Part shown: positions 25,387 through 34,435 of the stretch, piece after piece
Layout of the letters: every line of letters begins with the position of its first letter
Position numbering within the stretch: the first letter of the stretch is position 1
Origin: CAVYGN01 sp964413265
GTDB lineage: Bacteria > Spirochaetota > Brevinematia > Brevinematales > JAOACQ01
Direction of reading: 5' to 3'
Assembly (NCBI GenBank): GCA_964413265.1
Contig: CAYPRX010000037.1
Coordinates: 1 to 64,000, forward strand
Length of the DNA: 64,000 nucleotides
Notes under the pieces: model-generated
What the model saw: only the letters and a program-made list of their open reading frames with translations
Databases searched by the model: none
Told to the model about the DNA's origin: nothing
Made by a program: the position numbers and the translations under genes

Positions 25387-26718
25387 CTATACAAAACTTA
25401 CCTCCAGGAAGTGGGTCGAGCATGAAATGCATGGATCGTATGCTCTGACAAGCATCTCAAGGGCAAGAGTTATCTCTTCCTGGCTTCTATCAAGAATTTC
25501 GGGAACGAGCTTGCGCATATCGTTCTCGATATTTCCCGTATTCTGTGATGTCGGGATAACGCAGTCGGCGTTGATTATTATTCCATTTTCGTCAATTTCA
25601 TAATGATGGAAGAGGGTTCCTCGCGGTACTTCAACAGCTCCAGTTCCATCTCCGGCCTTTACCGGTATCCTGTGAGCCTCGTTCAGGCCGACAACTATTT
25701 CCTCATCCCGTTCAATGCCTTTATTTTTAAGGTGTTCAAGTATTTTTAGGGAATCCTCAAGGCACTCAACACATTCAACGGCCTGGGCAGCTGTATTCAG
25801 ATAGGGATTGGTAACTATCGGCTTCAATCCCAGCGTTCTTGCTGTCTCCAGAGCTTTGCCGGATAATTTATTTCCGTTAAGGTTAAAACGTGCGAGGGCT
25901 CCTACCAGGTATGAATCCCTGGAGAGCCTGGCCCTTTTTGCAGAAGAATGTTCGACAATATATTCATTGGTGATTTTTTTATAATCGTTTTTATTCATCC
26001 TTATGCCGTCGGTTGATCCAATATCGCCTTCCAGAAAAGGATAACCGGAGTTATCGTTTACAAGTGCGACGTATTCTGTTTCTCTCTCAAACTGTGGGAA
26101 AGAAATTCCTGACAGGAGTTCGATGGTTGCATCTATATCCGGCCTCATACCGCTGAGAAGTGAATAAATTATATCAATATCTTCTTCTCTGGGAATTTTA
26201 GTAAAACCGCCGACAATGCAGGATATAGGATGCACGTGCCTGCCGACAAGAATCTCGCAGATGTCGTTGCATATCTTTTTCATTCGCAGAGCGCGCCTTA
26301 CTACTGAATTATGCGTATCAATCAATGGAATAAAACTTTTTACGCCAAGAAGGTCAGGGGCTGCGAGAAGATATATATGAAGTATGTGGCTGTCGAGAAT
26401 TTCCATATTTAAAAGAAGGTGCCTGAGTATAACTGTCTGGGCTGAGGGTGTGAATCCGATAGCTTCTTCCGCAGCCTGGATCGAGGCGAGAGTATGTCCG
26501 CATGCGCAAATTCCGCATATACGGGATGTAATATGCTGGGCCTCGAAAATCGAGCGTCCTCGTAGCATACCCTCAAAAAAACGGGGTGCTTCGACCACGT
26601 TTAGTTCGCACTTTACCAGCCTCCCGTCCGTAACATTAACAACTATATTTCCATGTCCTTCAACCCTTGTCAGGTATTCGACCTTGATTTTTACGTTTTT
26701 TTCACTCATTCCTGTCAT
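25387..26718 (-). CDS. hydA: [NiFe] hydrogenase large (alpha) subunit, group 3b type
   Basis: 443 residues; carries the NiFe(CN)2CO active site and makes or oxidises H2 in the cytosol. All four Cys ligands are present: the L1 motif RICGICACGH (Cys68, Cys71, with R66 and H75) and the L2 motif DPCISCSTH (Cys430, Cys433). The last seven residues after the His (FLEVSFV) would be removed by a maturation endopeptidase. The RVEGHG motif near residue 18 supplies the proton-channel Glu. Gene order beta-gamma-delta-alpha is that of archaeal sulfhydrogenase-type NAD(P)H hydrogenases. The start overlaps the small-subunit gene by 17 nt; a second ATG at 26709 is possible. No hyp maturation genes are in the window. 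Confidence 0.93.
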   Translation of the reverse strand: MTGMSEKNVKIKVEYLTRVEGHGNIVVNVTDGRLVKCELNVVEAPRFFEGMLRGRSIFEAQHITSRICGICACGHTLASIQAAEEAIGFTPSAQTVILRHLLLNMEILDSHILHIYLLAAPDLLGVKSFIPLIDTHNSVVRRALRMKKICNDICEILVGRHVHPISCIVGGFTKIPREEDIDIIYSLLSGMRPDIDATIELLSGISFPQFERETEYVALVNDNSGYPFLEGDIGSTDGIRMNKNDYKKITNEYIVEHSSAKRARLSRDSYLVGALARFNLNGNKLSGKALETARTLGLKPIVTNPYLNTAAQAVECVECLEDSLKILEHLKNKGIERDEEIVVGLNEAHRIPVKAGDGTGAVEVPRGTLFHHYEIDENGIIINADCVIPTSQNTGNIENDMRKLVPEILDRSQEEITLALEMLVRAYDPCISCSTHFLEVSFV

Positions 26719-27451
26719 TCTCCCTGCACTTATTGTACATGTCCATTTTTTTTATTATAAGGTCAAGGGATATATCATAGCTGTCCAGTACATCTCTGAA
26801 ACCGTCCTTATTAGGATTTGAGACCATTCCCCTGCAGCCGTAGCATATATTACCATTGTTTATGCACCATGAATTGCAGCCTGCACGGGTTATCGGGCCC
26901 AAACAGGTAACTCCCCTGTCGTACATGCAAACGTTCTCGTTTAATTTGCATTCAACGCAGACAGCTTTATCCGGTACGTGATAGGGTAGCTCTGCCAGAG
27001 CGGCCTTTAACACCTCAAGGAATTCGGGGGGATAAATCGGGCAGTTGTGGACGAAATAATCTACCTCGATCACCTGATGAACAGGCATCGTCGGGATTGT
27101 ATCGAAATTTCCATAATCCTTGCCGTAAACGTATTTACGTATTTCATCGAGTTTGTAACTGTTTTTCATACCGTTTACACCTGCTATTGTTGCGCAGGAA
27201 CCATAGGCTATAATGACCTTCGAACGCCTTCTGATTTCCTTGATCAATCCGACGGCATGAGCGGTTGTTATGCTTCCTTCAATAATGGAGATATCGTAGC
27301 TCTGGTCCCATTTTTCAGACATAACCTCTCTGAATTCCACTACATCCACTGTGTCAAGTATGTCAAGAAGTTTCTCCCCCATATTCGCAATCTGAAGCTG
27401 GCATCCTTCGCAGCAGGTGAAATCGAAAAATGCAACCTTAGGTCTATTCAT
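26702..27451 (-). CDS. hydD: [NiFe] hydrogenase small (delta) subunit
   Basis: 249 residues; electron relay from the NiFe site. The proximal [4Fe-4S] ligands are in TCCEGCQ, AYGSCAT and the later GPITRAGC; extra Cys motifs (CVECKLNENVC and CYGCRG) are likely to bind medial and distal clusters. No Tat signal, so the enzyme is cytosolic, in line with group 3. It starts 1 nt after the stop of the gamma-subunit gene. Confidence 0.92.
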   Translation of the reverse strand: MNRPKVAFFDFTCCEGCQLQIANMGEKLLDILDTVDVVEFREVMSEKWDQSYDISIIEGSITTAHAVGLIKEIRRRSKVIIAYGSCATIAGVNGMKNSYKLDEIRKYVYGKDYGNFDTIPTMPVHQVIEVDYFVHNCPIYPPEFLEVLKAALAELPYHVPDKAVCVECKLNENVCMYDRGVTCLGPITRAGCNSWCINNGNICYGCRGMVSNPNKDGFRDVLDSYDISLDLIIKKMDMYNKCRENDRNE

Positions 27452-27452
27452 A

Positions 27453-28289
27453 TCAAATCGCCCCTTTTAAATTTTTAATCTGGTCATATGTGAAAACAGG
27501 GCCGTCCTGGCAGCAGTATATGCTGTGGATCTGGCAATGACCGCATTTGCCAAGGCCGCATTTCATGTGTCTTTCCAGGGAAACGAGGATCTGATTTTCC
27601 GGGACCTTTTTCGAAATCAATTCTTTTATAACGAATTTATACATAACCGGAGGGCCGACAACAACTGCGAATGTCCTGTCTGGTATTATAGTGACCCCGG
27701 GAATTAAAGATGTGATCAGACCGACATTGCCAGCCCATTCGGGAGATGCCTGATCAACAGAGCAATTGAAATTTACATCCATCCTCTTTTCCCATTTTTC
27801 CACCTCGTCTCCGAAAAGCATGTTCTGGGGTGTTTTACAGCCTAGAAGTATATTAACAATGCCGAAATCCCTGCGGTTATCCATCACAAAATTAATTAAA
27901 GATCTTAAAGGAGCAATACCAAGTCCCCCTGCTATAAGAATAAGATCTTTACCGAATAGGATGCGGACCGGGAATCCTTTTCCAAAAGGGCCACGGACCC
28001 CGATTTCGTCCCCAACATCAAGCCTGTGCATCGCTGTCGTGAATTTGCCGATAGCCCTTACGCATAGCTCGAAGGAATCCCTTCTTGTTGGTGAAGAAGC
28101 GATCGATATCGGAGCTTCTCCCGCTCCGAATAAGGATGCCTCAATAAATTGGCCGGGTTCATGATCAAGGCTTTCTCCGTTGAATAAACTTACATCAAAA
28201 AGCTTCTCGGTTTCTGTAAGCTTCCTTGTTTTTATAATTTTTGCGCGCTTTATCTCATAACTTGAATTATTAATCGTAATTTTATTCAT
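27453..28289 (-). CDS. hydG: Hydrogenase gamma subunit: FAD/NAD(P)H-binding diaphorase with [2Fe-2S]
   Basis: 278 residues of the ferredoxin-NADP reductase superfamily. FAD-binding region (QFIEASLFGAGEAPISIASS), NAD(P) Rossmann region (LILIAGGLGIAPLRSLI) and a C-terminal [2Fe-2S] loop (MKCGLGKCGHCQI...YCCQDGP) are visible. It exchanges electrons with NAD(P)H, making the complex a soluble H2:NAD(P)+ oxidoreductase. The ATG at 28289 overlaps the beta-subunit TGA as ATGA; the frame is open further upstream to 28364, but that would overlap the beta gene by 79 nt. This hydG is unrelated to the [FeFe]-maturase HydG. Confidence 0.88.
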   Translation of the reverse strand: MNKITINNSSYEIKRAKIIKTRKLTETEKLFDVSLFNGESLDHEPGQFIEASLFGAGEAPISIASSPTRRDSFELCVRAIGKFTTAMHRLDVGDEIGVRGPFGKGFPVRILFGKDLILIAGGLGIAPLRSLINFVMDNRRDFGIVNILLGCKTPQNMLFGDEVEKWEKRMDVNFNCSVDQASPEWAGNVGLITSLIPGVTIIPDRTFAVVVGPPVMYKFVIKELISKKVPENQILVSLERHMKCGLGKCGHCQIHSIYCCQDGPVFTYDQIKNLKGAI

Positions 28290-29326
28290 AGAGCGCTGCA
28301 CTCCTGATATAATTGCCGTATCGTTTCTTTCAAATTGATACTGGCCATACACGTTCTGCTGCATCTACCGCAGCCTGTACAGAAAAAATGGTTATTGCGA
28401 TCAACAGGGTATTTAAATTTACGGTTAAACCTGTGGCGTTTTCTATCGCTTCTTTCTTTTCTGAAACTTTCACCGCCTGCAACTTTGGCGAATGGTTCGC
28501 TCTGGCAGGAATCCCATATCCGTACCCTCTTTCCTGTTTTTAAATCCAGGTTTGGTATATCATCGACATCGAAACAATAACAGGTAGGGCAGACATTTGT
28601 GCAGTTCCCGCATGCCAGGCACCTCTTTCCTATATCATTCCACACATTGGCTTCAAAACCCTTTACGAAAAGATCGGGCAGTTCATTCCTGTCAATGCCG
28701 ACTTCGTTCCTGAATATCTCCCTTTTTTTTAATCTTAAGGCATCAAGGGCCTTCAGGTGATATCCCTTAGGTTCGTCGAAAAGATTTGTGCCGTTAATCA
28801 AATCATCGCCGGCCTGTGTATGTATATCGGCTACAAAATAATCTCCTAGATCCGTAAAAAAAATGTCATAACCTCCGCTGGGCATATGTGTATCCATCAT
28901 GGCGCAATTCGCGAATGAATCGCAATATTCGTTGCATTCTATTCCTATTATTAAAATTTCATTGCGCCTGATAAGATAGTTGAGATCCCTCGGTCTGTCA
29001 GTGAAAACAATGTCAAGGCATTGAATACCGGCTATATCGCACGTATGCACGCCGAAAAGGACCATTTTTTCAAATTCCACCACAGCCTGCATTTTTTGAC
29101 CGGTTTTTGTATCATACTCTATAAGAGTTTCGTACTGTGGCATAAAATATTTTTTTGGCGGTAAGACGGTCGGTACATATTTAAGAGATATTTCCTTTGA
29201 ATTCTTAACATCTTCAAAACTGTAATTTCCGTAACCGCGTTTAACGGGAGCAACTACCTTCATTCTGGCTGATAGAGCAGTTATGAAATTGTCAAGATTG
29301 CCTTTCTGGAGTATCTTGTAATTCAT
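28286..29326 (-). CDS. hydB: Hydrogenase beta subunit: two-[4Fe-4S] electron-transfer protein
   Basis: 346 residues, family of the sulfhydrogenase/anaerobic sulfite reductase A beta subunit. Two ferredoxin-like cluster motifs lie in the last third: CLACGNCTNVCPTCYC and CTGCGRCSRTCM. The N-terminal 200 residues are the family-specific domain with VLFGVHTCDIAGI and GIECNEYC. It links the diaphorase to the hydrogenase small subunit. It is the first gene of the operon; the promoter lies at 29382-29410. Confidence 0.9.
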   Translation of the reverse strand: MNYKILQKGNLDNFITALSARMKVVAPVKRGYGNYSFEDVKNSKEISLKYVPTVLPPKKYFMPQYETLIEYDTKTGQKMQAVVEFEKMVLFGVHTCDIAGIQCLDIVFTDRPRDLNYLIRRNEILIIGIECNEYCDSFANCAMMDTHMPSGGYDIFFTDLGDYFVADIHTQAGDDLINGTNLFDEPKGYHLKALDALRLKKREIFRNEVGIDRNELPDLFVKGFEANVWNDIGKRCLACGNCTNVCPTCYCFDVDDIPNLDLKTGKRVRIWDSCQSEPFAKVAGGESFRKERSDRKRHRFNRKFKYPVDRNNHFFCTGCGRCSRTCMASINLKETIRQLYQECSAL

Positions 29327-29381
29327 TTTATTATTCCTGAATAATAGACTGTCTGTAATATATTTTTAATTTATTTCGTTT

Positions 29382-29410
29382 AAATTAAAGTTATTCAGAT
29401 AATTTGTCAA
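29382..29410 (-). promoter_or_regulatory. Putative sigma70 promoter of the hydrogenase-tRNA operon
   Basis: Minus strand perfect TTGACA (29410-29405), 17-bp spacer, TAATTT (29387-29382; 3/6 but including the key T, A and final T). Start predicted near 29375, about 49 nt before the HydB ATG. Confidence 0.5.
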
Positions 29411-29470
29411 GTTATAGTTTAATACCTGTGTGAGATGAGAAATAAACTCTTTTTAGTCGTGAGAAAGTGC

Positions 29471-30757
29471 TTATTTGATTAATTCCTCAATACGGTTTAG
29501 AGCGCGCACACTGCAAAATTCTCCGCACATGGTACAGTATTCCTTTGAAAGAGCGCCGCTCATCTCCCTTCTTTTGCGGGCATTGTCAGGATCGATCGAC
29601 AGTCTATACATAGTTTCCCAGTCAAGTCTCTTTCGTGCAAGAGACATTTCATCATCTATTTTTTTAAATTTATTCCCATACTTAACCATGTCTGCTGCAT
29701 GGGCCGCTATACGACTAGCTATGACCCCATGTTTAACATCGTCAATGTCTGGTAAAGAGAGATGCTCTGCCGGCGTCACGTAGCAGAGGAAGTCGGCTCC
29801 GGCTGAAGCTGCAAGGGCTCCGCCGATAGCGCCTGAGATATGATCATAACCGGAGGAAATGTCCGTGACAAGGGGGCCGAGAATATAGAAGGGTGCACCA
29901 TCGCACAGTGATTTCTGAAGCAGAACGTTTGAGACAACCTGGTCCAGCGGTACATGACCGGGACCTTCAATCATAACCTGTACGTTGGCTTCACGTGCTC
30001 TTCTGCCAAGGTTTCCCAGGGTTATAAGTTCTTCTATTTGAGCGCTGTCCGAAGCATCTGATGTCGCCCCCGGACGCATCCCGTCTCCGAGGCTGACCGT
30101 CATATCGTACCTGTAAGCTATTTCCAGTATTTTGTCGAAATGAGTATACAGGGGATTTTCCTCTTTATTATATTCCATCCAGATGCAGAGCATTGATCCG
30201 CCCCTGCTGACAACGTCAAGCAGGCGGCTTTTCCTTTTTATATATTCCCATGATTTCATTGTTACACCTGAATGTATTGTCACGAAATCCACCCCTTCTT
30301 TTCCCTGGGATTCCAGCACTCTGCAAAAATTATCAATAGTTAATTCCTGAATTTCCTTCTTTTTTCTTGAAATTTCAAAACCCGCCTGGTATATCGGCAC
30401 TGTTCCGACCGGGATCGATGATTTTTCAAGTACTTTCTTCCTGATCTCGTTGAGGATTGCCCCCAGGCTAAGATCCATTACAGTATCGGCCCCGTATTTT
30501 TCTGAAACTGCCAATTTTGCCAATTCATGATCCATTTTCATCAATTCCGGAGAACTGCCGATATTGGCGTTGACTTTTGTCCTTAATCCTGCACCTACTC
30601 CGACAGGTTTAATATCATGTATTGAATTCTTTAATATTATGATTTTTCCGGCAGCTATTTTTTCGATGATCGAATCCCGGTCAAGATTCTCTTCTTCTGA
30701 AACGTATTTCATTTCAGGTGTGAAAATCCCCTTTTTAGCCGATTCTATTTGAGTCAT
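29471..30757 (-). CDS. thiC: Phosphomethylpyrimidine synthase ThiC
   Basis: Radical-SAM conversion of aminoimidazole ribotide to hydroxymethylpyrimidine phosphate for thiamine. 428 residues, the shorter bacterial/anaerobe form without the long N-terminal extension of proteobacterial ThiC. The C-terminal cluster motif CTMCGEFCSV supplies the three Cys of the atypical [4Fe-4S]. GVTMKSWEYI, DGMRPGATSDASD and GPGHVPLDQV are family signatures. ATG overlaps the thiD TGA (ATGA) with GGAGG 5 nt upstream. No THI-box (TPP riboswitch) was found ahead of the operon. Confidence 0.96.
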   Translation of the reverse strand: MTQIESAKKGIFTPEMKYVSEEENLDRDSIIEKIAAGKIIILKNSIHDIKPVGVGAGLRTKVNANIGSSPELMKMDHELAKLAVSEKYGADTVMDLSLGAILNEIRKKVLEKSSIPVGTVPIYQAGFEISRKKKEIQELTIDNFCRVLESQGKEGVDFVTIHSGVTMKSWEYIKRKSRLLDVVSRGGSMLCIWMEYNKEENPLYTHFDKILEIAYRYDMTVSLGDGMRPGATSDASDSAQIEELITLGNLGRRAREANVQVMIEGPGHVPLDQVVSNVLLQKSLCDGAPFYILGPLVTDISSGYDHISGAIGGALAASAGADFLCYVTPAEHLSLPDIDDVKHGVIASRIAAHAADMVKYGNKFKKIDDEMSLARKRLDWETMYRLSIDPDNARKRREMSGALSKEYCTMCGEFCSVRALNRIEELIK

Positions 30758-31575
30758 ACATCCTCCTTATTGTCCCTGCATAGCAGAAAATGAGGAAGCG
30801 GTCCGTTTCCTCTGCCTATCTTATTAATTGAGGCCAGTTTAATTAGCCTGTGTACGTATTCCGATGCCTTTTGAGCCGAAATCTCTATGCTTTCACCCAA
30901 AGCCAGATAGGCTGTAAGTGCTGAGGAAAATGTGCAGCCGGTTCCGTGTGTATTTTCCGTTCTGATACGCGGATGGGAGAAATCGCGCCTATCTATTGAC
31001 ATTCCGCTTTTTAATAAAAGTATATCGATGGAAAATTCTGAGTCGGCGTTTATATGTCCGCCTTTAATTACTAGCGCTTTAAGCCTGTCAAATTTATTCA
31101 GGACAATTTCTCCTGCTTTGACAGGATCATTTTCCCTGTTTCCAGATAGAATCAGGAGTTCGTTATAATTCGGAGTCAATACAAGGCATTGTGACACAAT
31201 ATAATTCTCAAAAATATCAATGTAATCATTGTCGAAAAGTTTTTTCCCCGTTTTTGAATAAAAGACGGGATCGCAAATCAAAAATTTCCCGTCAACCAAT
31301 TCACCGGCGGCCTTTGCGATCATTGAATTACCCATCATTCCGGTTTTAATGAAAGATATCTCAATATCCTCTAGCACTGCTTTAATTTGCTCTTTTACGA
31401 AATCAGGGTCAAGGTAAACAATTTCCTTTATACCCTCTGAGTTCTGCACAGTAAGGCTTGTTATTACCGCACTTCCATAAACTCCCAGTGTTGTAAAAGT
31501 TTTTAAATCAGCCTGTATGCCTGCTCCTCCGGATGGATCAGAACCGGCGATGGAAAGGACGTATTTGTTTGTCAT
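30754..31575 (-). CDS. thiD: Hydroxymethylpyrimidine/phosphomethylpyrimidine kinase ThiD
   Basis: 273 residues of the ribokinase-like family; phosphorylates HMP and HMP-P to HMP-PP, the step after ThiC. The N-terminus SIAGSDPSGGAGIQADLKTF, the KTGMMGN segment and the C-terminal anion-hole TENTHGTGCTFSSALTAYLA are diagnostic. It is translationally coupled to thiC and lies 9 nt after the sugar nucleotidyltransferase gene. ThiE and thiazole-branch genes are absent from the window. Confidence 0.95.
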   Translation of the reverse strand: MTNKYVLSIAGSDPSGGAGIQADLKTFTTLGVYGSAVITSLTVQNSEGIKEIVYLDPDFVKEQIKAVLEDIEISFIKTGMMGNSMIAKAAGELVDGKFLICDPVFYSKTGKKLFDNDYIDIFENYIVSQCLVLTPNYNELLILSGNRENDPVKAGEIVLNKFDRLKALVIKGGHINADSEFSIDILLLKSGMSIDRRDFSHPRIRTENTHGTGCTFSSALTAYLALGESIEISAQKASEYVHRLIKLASINKIGRGNGPLPHFLLCRDNKEDV

Positions 31576-31584
31576 TTATTGGAC

Positions 31585-32568
31585 CTATTTTGTGAATATT
31601 ATCTCCGAATCGGGCCCGACATTAAATTCCTTCGGGGCTTCCGATAAAAATGAATTGTCGCCGACAAGTGAACTGTCAAGGATCGTGTTTTCGACAATCG
31701 TCTCAAAACCCAGAATAGAATTGGTAATCAGGGCATTTTTTACACATGAATTATCAGAAATTGAAACATAGGGTCCTATAATGGAGTTTTCGATCCTCGT
31801 ATTATGTCCTATAAAAACCGGGGGGTTGATAATACTCCCTGGTATTTTATCGTTAGTTGCATACTTTTCGAGCATAACCCTGTTTGTCTGAAGTAATGTT
31901 TCTTTTTCACCGCAGTCATACCATTCGGCCATATTGAATATTTTGAATTTTTCTCCCTGCCTCATCATGTTTTTCATTGCATCTGTGAGCTGGTATTCAT
32001 CACGGGTCTTTATTTCTTCATCGATAATGAATTTTATCGATTCAAAGAGATTGTAAGCGCTTTTAAAATAATATAAACCACCAATTGCCAGATTGCATGG
32101 TGGATTTTCCGGCTTTTCAATCATATCTGTAACGTAACCCTGGTCATCTACTGTCACTATGCCGTATTTTCTTGGTTCCTCTGGTTCCATTATGCCTATC
32201 ATATTTTCAGGGGAAGCGACGATTCGCCTTATATCAGCGGTAAATATAATATCGCCGAGAACTATCAATACAGCTTCATCCTCCGGAAATTCATTTTTTG
32301 CCTGGTCGATTGCATGGCCTAGGCCGATATATTCCATCTGCCTGATGAATTTCATCGGGAAATGGTATGTAGTTCGAAGGTAAGATTTAATCTGGTCCCC
32401 AAGATAGCCAATAATAAAGATCATTTCTGAAAAATTTACGCTTTCAATTTGTTCTATAATGTATCCGATGATCGGCTTGCCCGCTACCCGGATCAGAGAT
32501 TTTGGTATCATATGAGTATGGGGTCGAAGCCTGGTGCCTATACCGGCAATCGGCATAATTATCTTCAT
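31585..32568 (-). CDS. Sugar-phosphate nucleotidyltransferase with C-terminal left-handed beta-helix
   Basis: 327 residues. The N-terminal Rossmann-like domain begins IIMPIAGIGTRLRPHTHMIPK, the GxGTRLxPxT..PK nucleotide-binding signature; VLGDIIF provides the metal-binding Asp and VTDMIEKPENPP the downstream conserved segment. From about residue 245 hexapeptide repeats (FIGHNTRIENSIIGPYVSIS and following) form a short beta-helix. Without its partners I cannot tell glucose-, mannose- or N-acetylglucosamine-1-phosphate as substrate. It heads an operon with thiD and thiC, an unusual pairing. Shine-Dalgarno CGGAG. Confidence 0.85.
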   Translation of the reverse strand: MKIIMPIAGIGTRLRPHTHMIPKSLIRVAGKPIIGYIIEQIESVNFSEMIFIIGYLGDQIKSYLRTTYHFPMKFIRQMEYIGLGHAIDQAKNEFPEDEAVLIVLGDIIFTADIRRIVASPENMIGIMEPEEPRKYGIVTVDDQGYVTDMIEKPENPPCNLAIGGLYYFKSAYNLFESIKFIIDEEIKTRDEYQLTDAMKNMMRQGEKFKIFNMAEWYDCGEKETLLQTNRVMLEKYATNDKIPGSIINPPVFIGHNTRIENSIIGPYVSISDNSCVKNALITNSILGFETIVENTILDSSLVGDNSFLSEAPKEFNVGPDSEIIFTK

Positions 32569-32585
32569 TAGTATTCTCCGTATTC

Positions 32586-32614
32586 ATTATAATGAATAAT
32601 CGTAGATAAGTAAA
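32586..32614 (-). promoter_or_regulatory. Putative sigma70 promoter of the nucleotidyltransferase-thiD-thiC operon
   Basis: Minus strand TTTACT (32614-32609, 4/6), 17-bp spacer, perfect TATAAT (32591-32586). Start near 32579, a leader of only about 11 nt carrying the Shine-Dalgarno; too short for a riboswitch. Confidence 0.48.
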
Positions 32615-32671
32615 CATAGCTGATGTACACATGTCAGATTAATAAAATTGAGATTTACATGGTTTATATTA

Positions 32672-32700
32672 TTGACGAATAATTTTCTTCCTTTTAAAAT
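32672..32700 (+). promoter_or_regulatory. Putative sigma70 promoter of the XPB operon
   Basis: TTGACG (32672-32677, 5/6), 17-bp spacer and TAAAAT (32695-32700, 5/6). Start near 32707, 28 nt before the ATG at 32735. Confidence 0.62.
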
Positions 32701-32734
32701 ATATATCTTTTCATAATTGTACAAGAGTGGGGTT

Positions 32735-34423
32735 ATGGAAGATAATAAGGTAATAACTATACAAGCTGATAAATCTGTTTTGCTGGATACTCACCATCCG
32801 ATGTTCGAAGAGGTGAGGAAGAGGCTTGTTAATTTTTCTGAACTTATAAAAACTCCCGAGCATATTCATTTTTACCGGATAACTCCCATATCCCTCTGGA
32901 ATTCGGCCGCTAATGGAGTTACCCTGGAAGAAATACTGGAAACCCTTGAGGTGTATAAGAAATATGATATTCCGAAAAATGTTGTGGAATATATCAAAAA
33001 ACATTTTTCAATCTATGGGAAGGTTGTTTTTGAAAGTTTTAACGATAATATGATGGGAATACGGGTCGAAGAGCCGAAACTCGTGGATAAAGTTAAATCC
33101 CTGATTGAAAAATACATTTCAGAAGAAAAAGAAGGGCCGGTTTTTATAGTTGAAAAAAGATTGCGCGGCACCATAAAGACCGAGCTGATCAAGCACCTGA
33201 TCCCTGTTAAGGATATTGCAGGCTTTGAAAGCGGAAATAAAATAGAGATGGAATTCAGGAAAATCAGCCTTGAGGAAAAGTATTTTGCATTGCGATATTA
33301 CCAGTCTGAAGCCGTGTATAGTTTTTCTAAGTGGAGGGAAGGGAGTGGCATTATAGTTCTTCCCTGCGGTGCTGGAAAAACAATTGTAGGGATGGGGATC
33401 ATGAGGGATATTGGGGAATACACTCTCATTATCACTACAAGCGTTGAAGCGATCAGACAGTGGAAAAGAGAGATCATTGATAAAACAACTCTGACTGCAA
33501 ACGATGTGGGTGAATTCACTGCTCTGGTAAAAGATATAAAACCTATCACTATTACTACCTATAATATGCTAATTCACAAGAACAACAAAAGTGAAGAGAT
33601 CCGCAATATCAATATATTTACCGATAAGAATTGGGGCCTGATCATATATGACGAAGTTCATATATTACCGGCCCCAATTTTCAGGATGACTTCAGTAATT
33701 CAATCCAAAAGAAGGCTGGGCCTGACAGCCACACTGGTTCGGGAAGATAACCTTGAAAGCGAGGTATTTACCCTTATTGGTCCTAAAATATATGAATACC
33801 CCTGGAAAGCACTGGAAAAAGAAGGGTGGATAGCTCAGGCTGTGTGTTTTGAGATCAAGGTGCCATTAAGCGAAAGAGATTACAATAATTACATTAATTC
33901 CAATCAGAGATACAAATTTCGGATAGCCTCAGAAAATACACGTAAATATGGTATTATTAAGAAACTGGTGGACAAGCTTAAATATAATCATATTTTAATA
34001 ATCGGCCATTATATTAATCAGCTGGAAGAAATTTCAGATATGCTGAAGATTCCACTTATCACAGGAGAAACCTCCAATCAGGATAGGGAAATTCTTTACA
34101 GGGAATTCAGAAAGGGGAATATTAAAGCCCTGGCGATCTCAAGGGTTGGCAATTTTTCTATTGATCTGCCAGTGGCGAATGTGGCTATTCAGGTTTCCGG
34201 GATTTTCGGGTCCAGGCAGGAAGAGGCCCAGAGACTGGGAAGGATACTGCGACCTCAATCAGGGAAATCTTATTTTTATACGCTTGTATCCAAGGACACT
34301 ATTGAGGAACAGTTTGCTAAAAAAAGACAGTTATTCCTGCTTGAGCAGGGATATCAATATAATATTATTAATCCGGATAAAAAAAATCATATAACTGTCG
34401 TAAAACTAAAGGCTGTGGTTTAA
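32735..34423 (+). CDS. XPB/Rad25-family DNA helicase
   Basis: 562 residues; superfamily 2 3'-to-5' translocase homologous to eukaryotic XPB/Ssl2. Walker A LPCGAGKT (about residue 208), the DEVH box IIYDEVHILPA (about 300), motif III GLTATLVREDN and the C-terminal helicase motif QEEAQRLGRILRPQSGK are all intact. The N-terminal 180 residues are the bacterial XPB damage-recognition-like region. Bacterial XPB proteins are sporadic (Spirochaetota, Actinobacteria and others); roles in repair are inferred from homology. The ATG at 32735 (after GTGGGG) is chosen over an in-frame TTG at 32717. Followed 12 nt later by its Helicase_C_3 partner. Confidence 0.92.
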   Translation: MEDNKVITIQADKSVLLDTHHPMFEEVRKRLVNFSELIKTPEHIHFYRITPISLWNSAANGVTLEEILETLEVYKKYDIPKNVVEYIKKHFSIYGKVVFESFNDNMMGIRVEEPKLVDKVKSLIEKYISEEKEGPVFIVEKRLRGTIKTELIKHLIPVKDIAGFESGNKIEMEFRKISLEEKYFALRYYQSEAVYSFSKWREGSGIIVLPCGAGKTIVGMGIMRDIGEYTLIITTSVEAIRQWKREIIDKTTLTANDVGEFTALVKDIKPITITTYNMLIHKNNKSEEIRNINIFTDKNWGLIIYDEVHILPAPIFRMTSVIQSKRRLGLTATLVREDNLESEVFTLIGPKIYEYPWKALEKEGWIAQAVCFEIKVPLSERDYNNYINSNQRYKFRIASENTRKYGIIKKLVDKLKYNHILIIGHYINQLEEISDMLKIPLITGETSNQDREILYREFRKGNIKALAISRVGNFSIDLPVANVAIQVSGIFGSRQEEAQRLGRILRPQSGKSYFYTLVSKDTIEEQFAKKRQLFLLEQGYQYNIINPDKKNHITVVKLKAVV

Positions 34424-34435
34424 GAGGGGGGACAG

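Noticed and set aside
32569..32734. TPP riboswitch ahead of the thiD-thiC operon
   Set aside because: No CTGAGA/ACCTGATC-type THI-box core is visible on the minus strand and the leader is too short.
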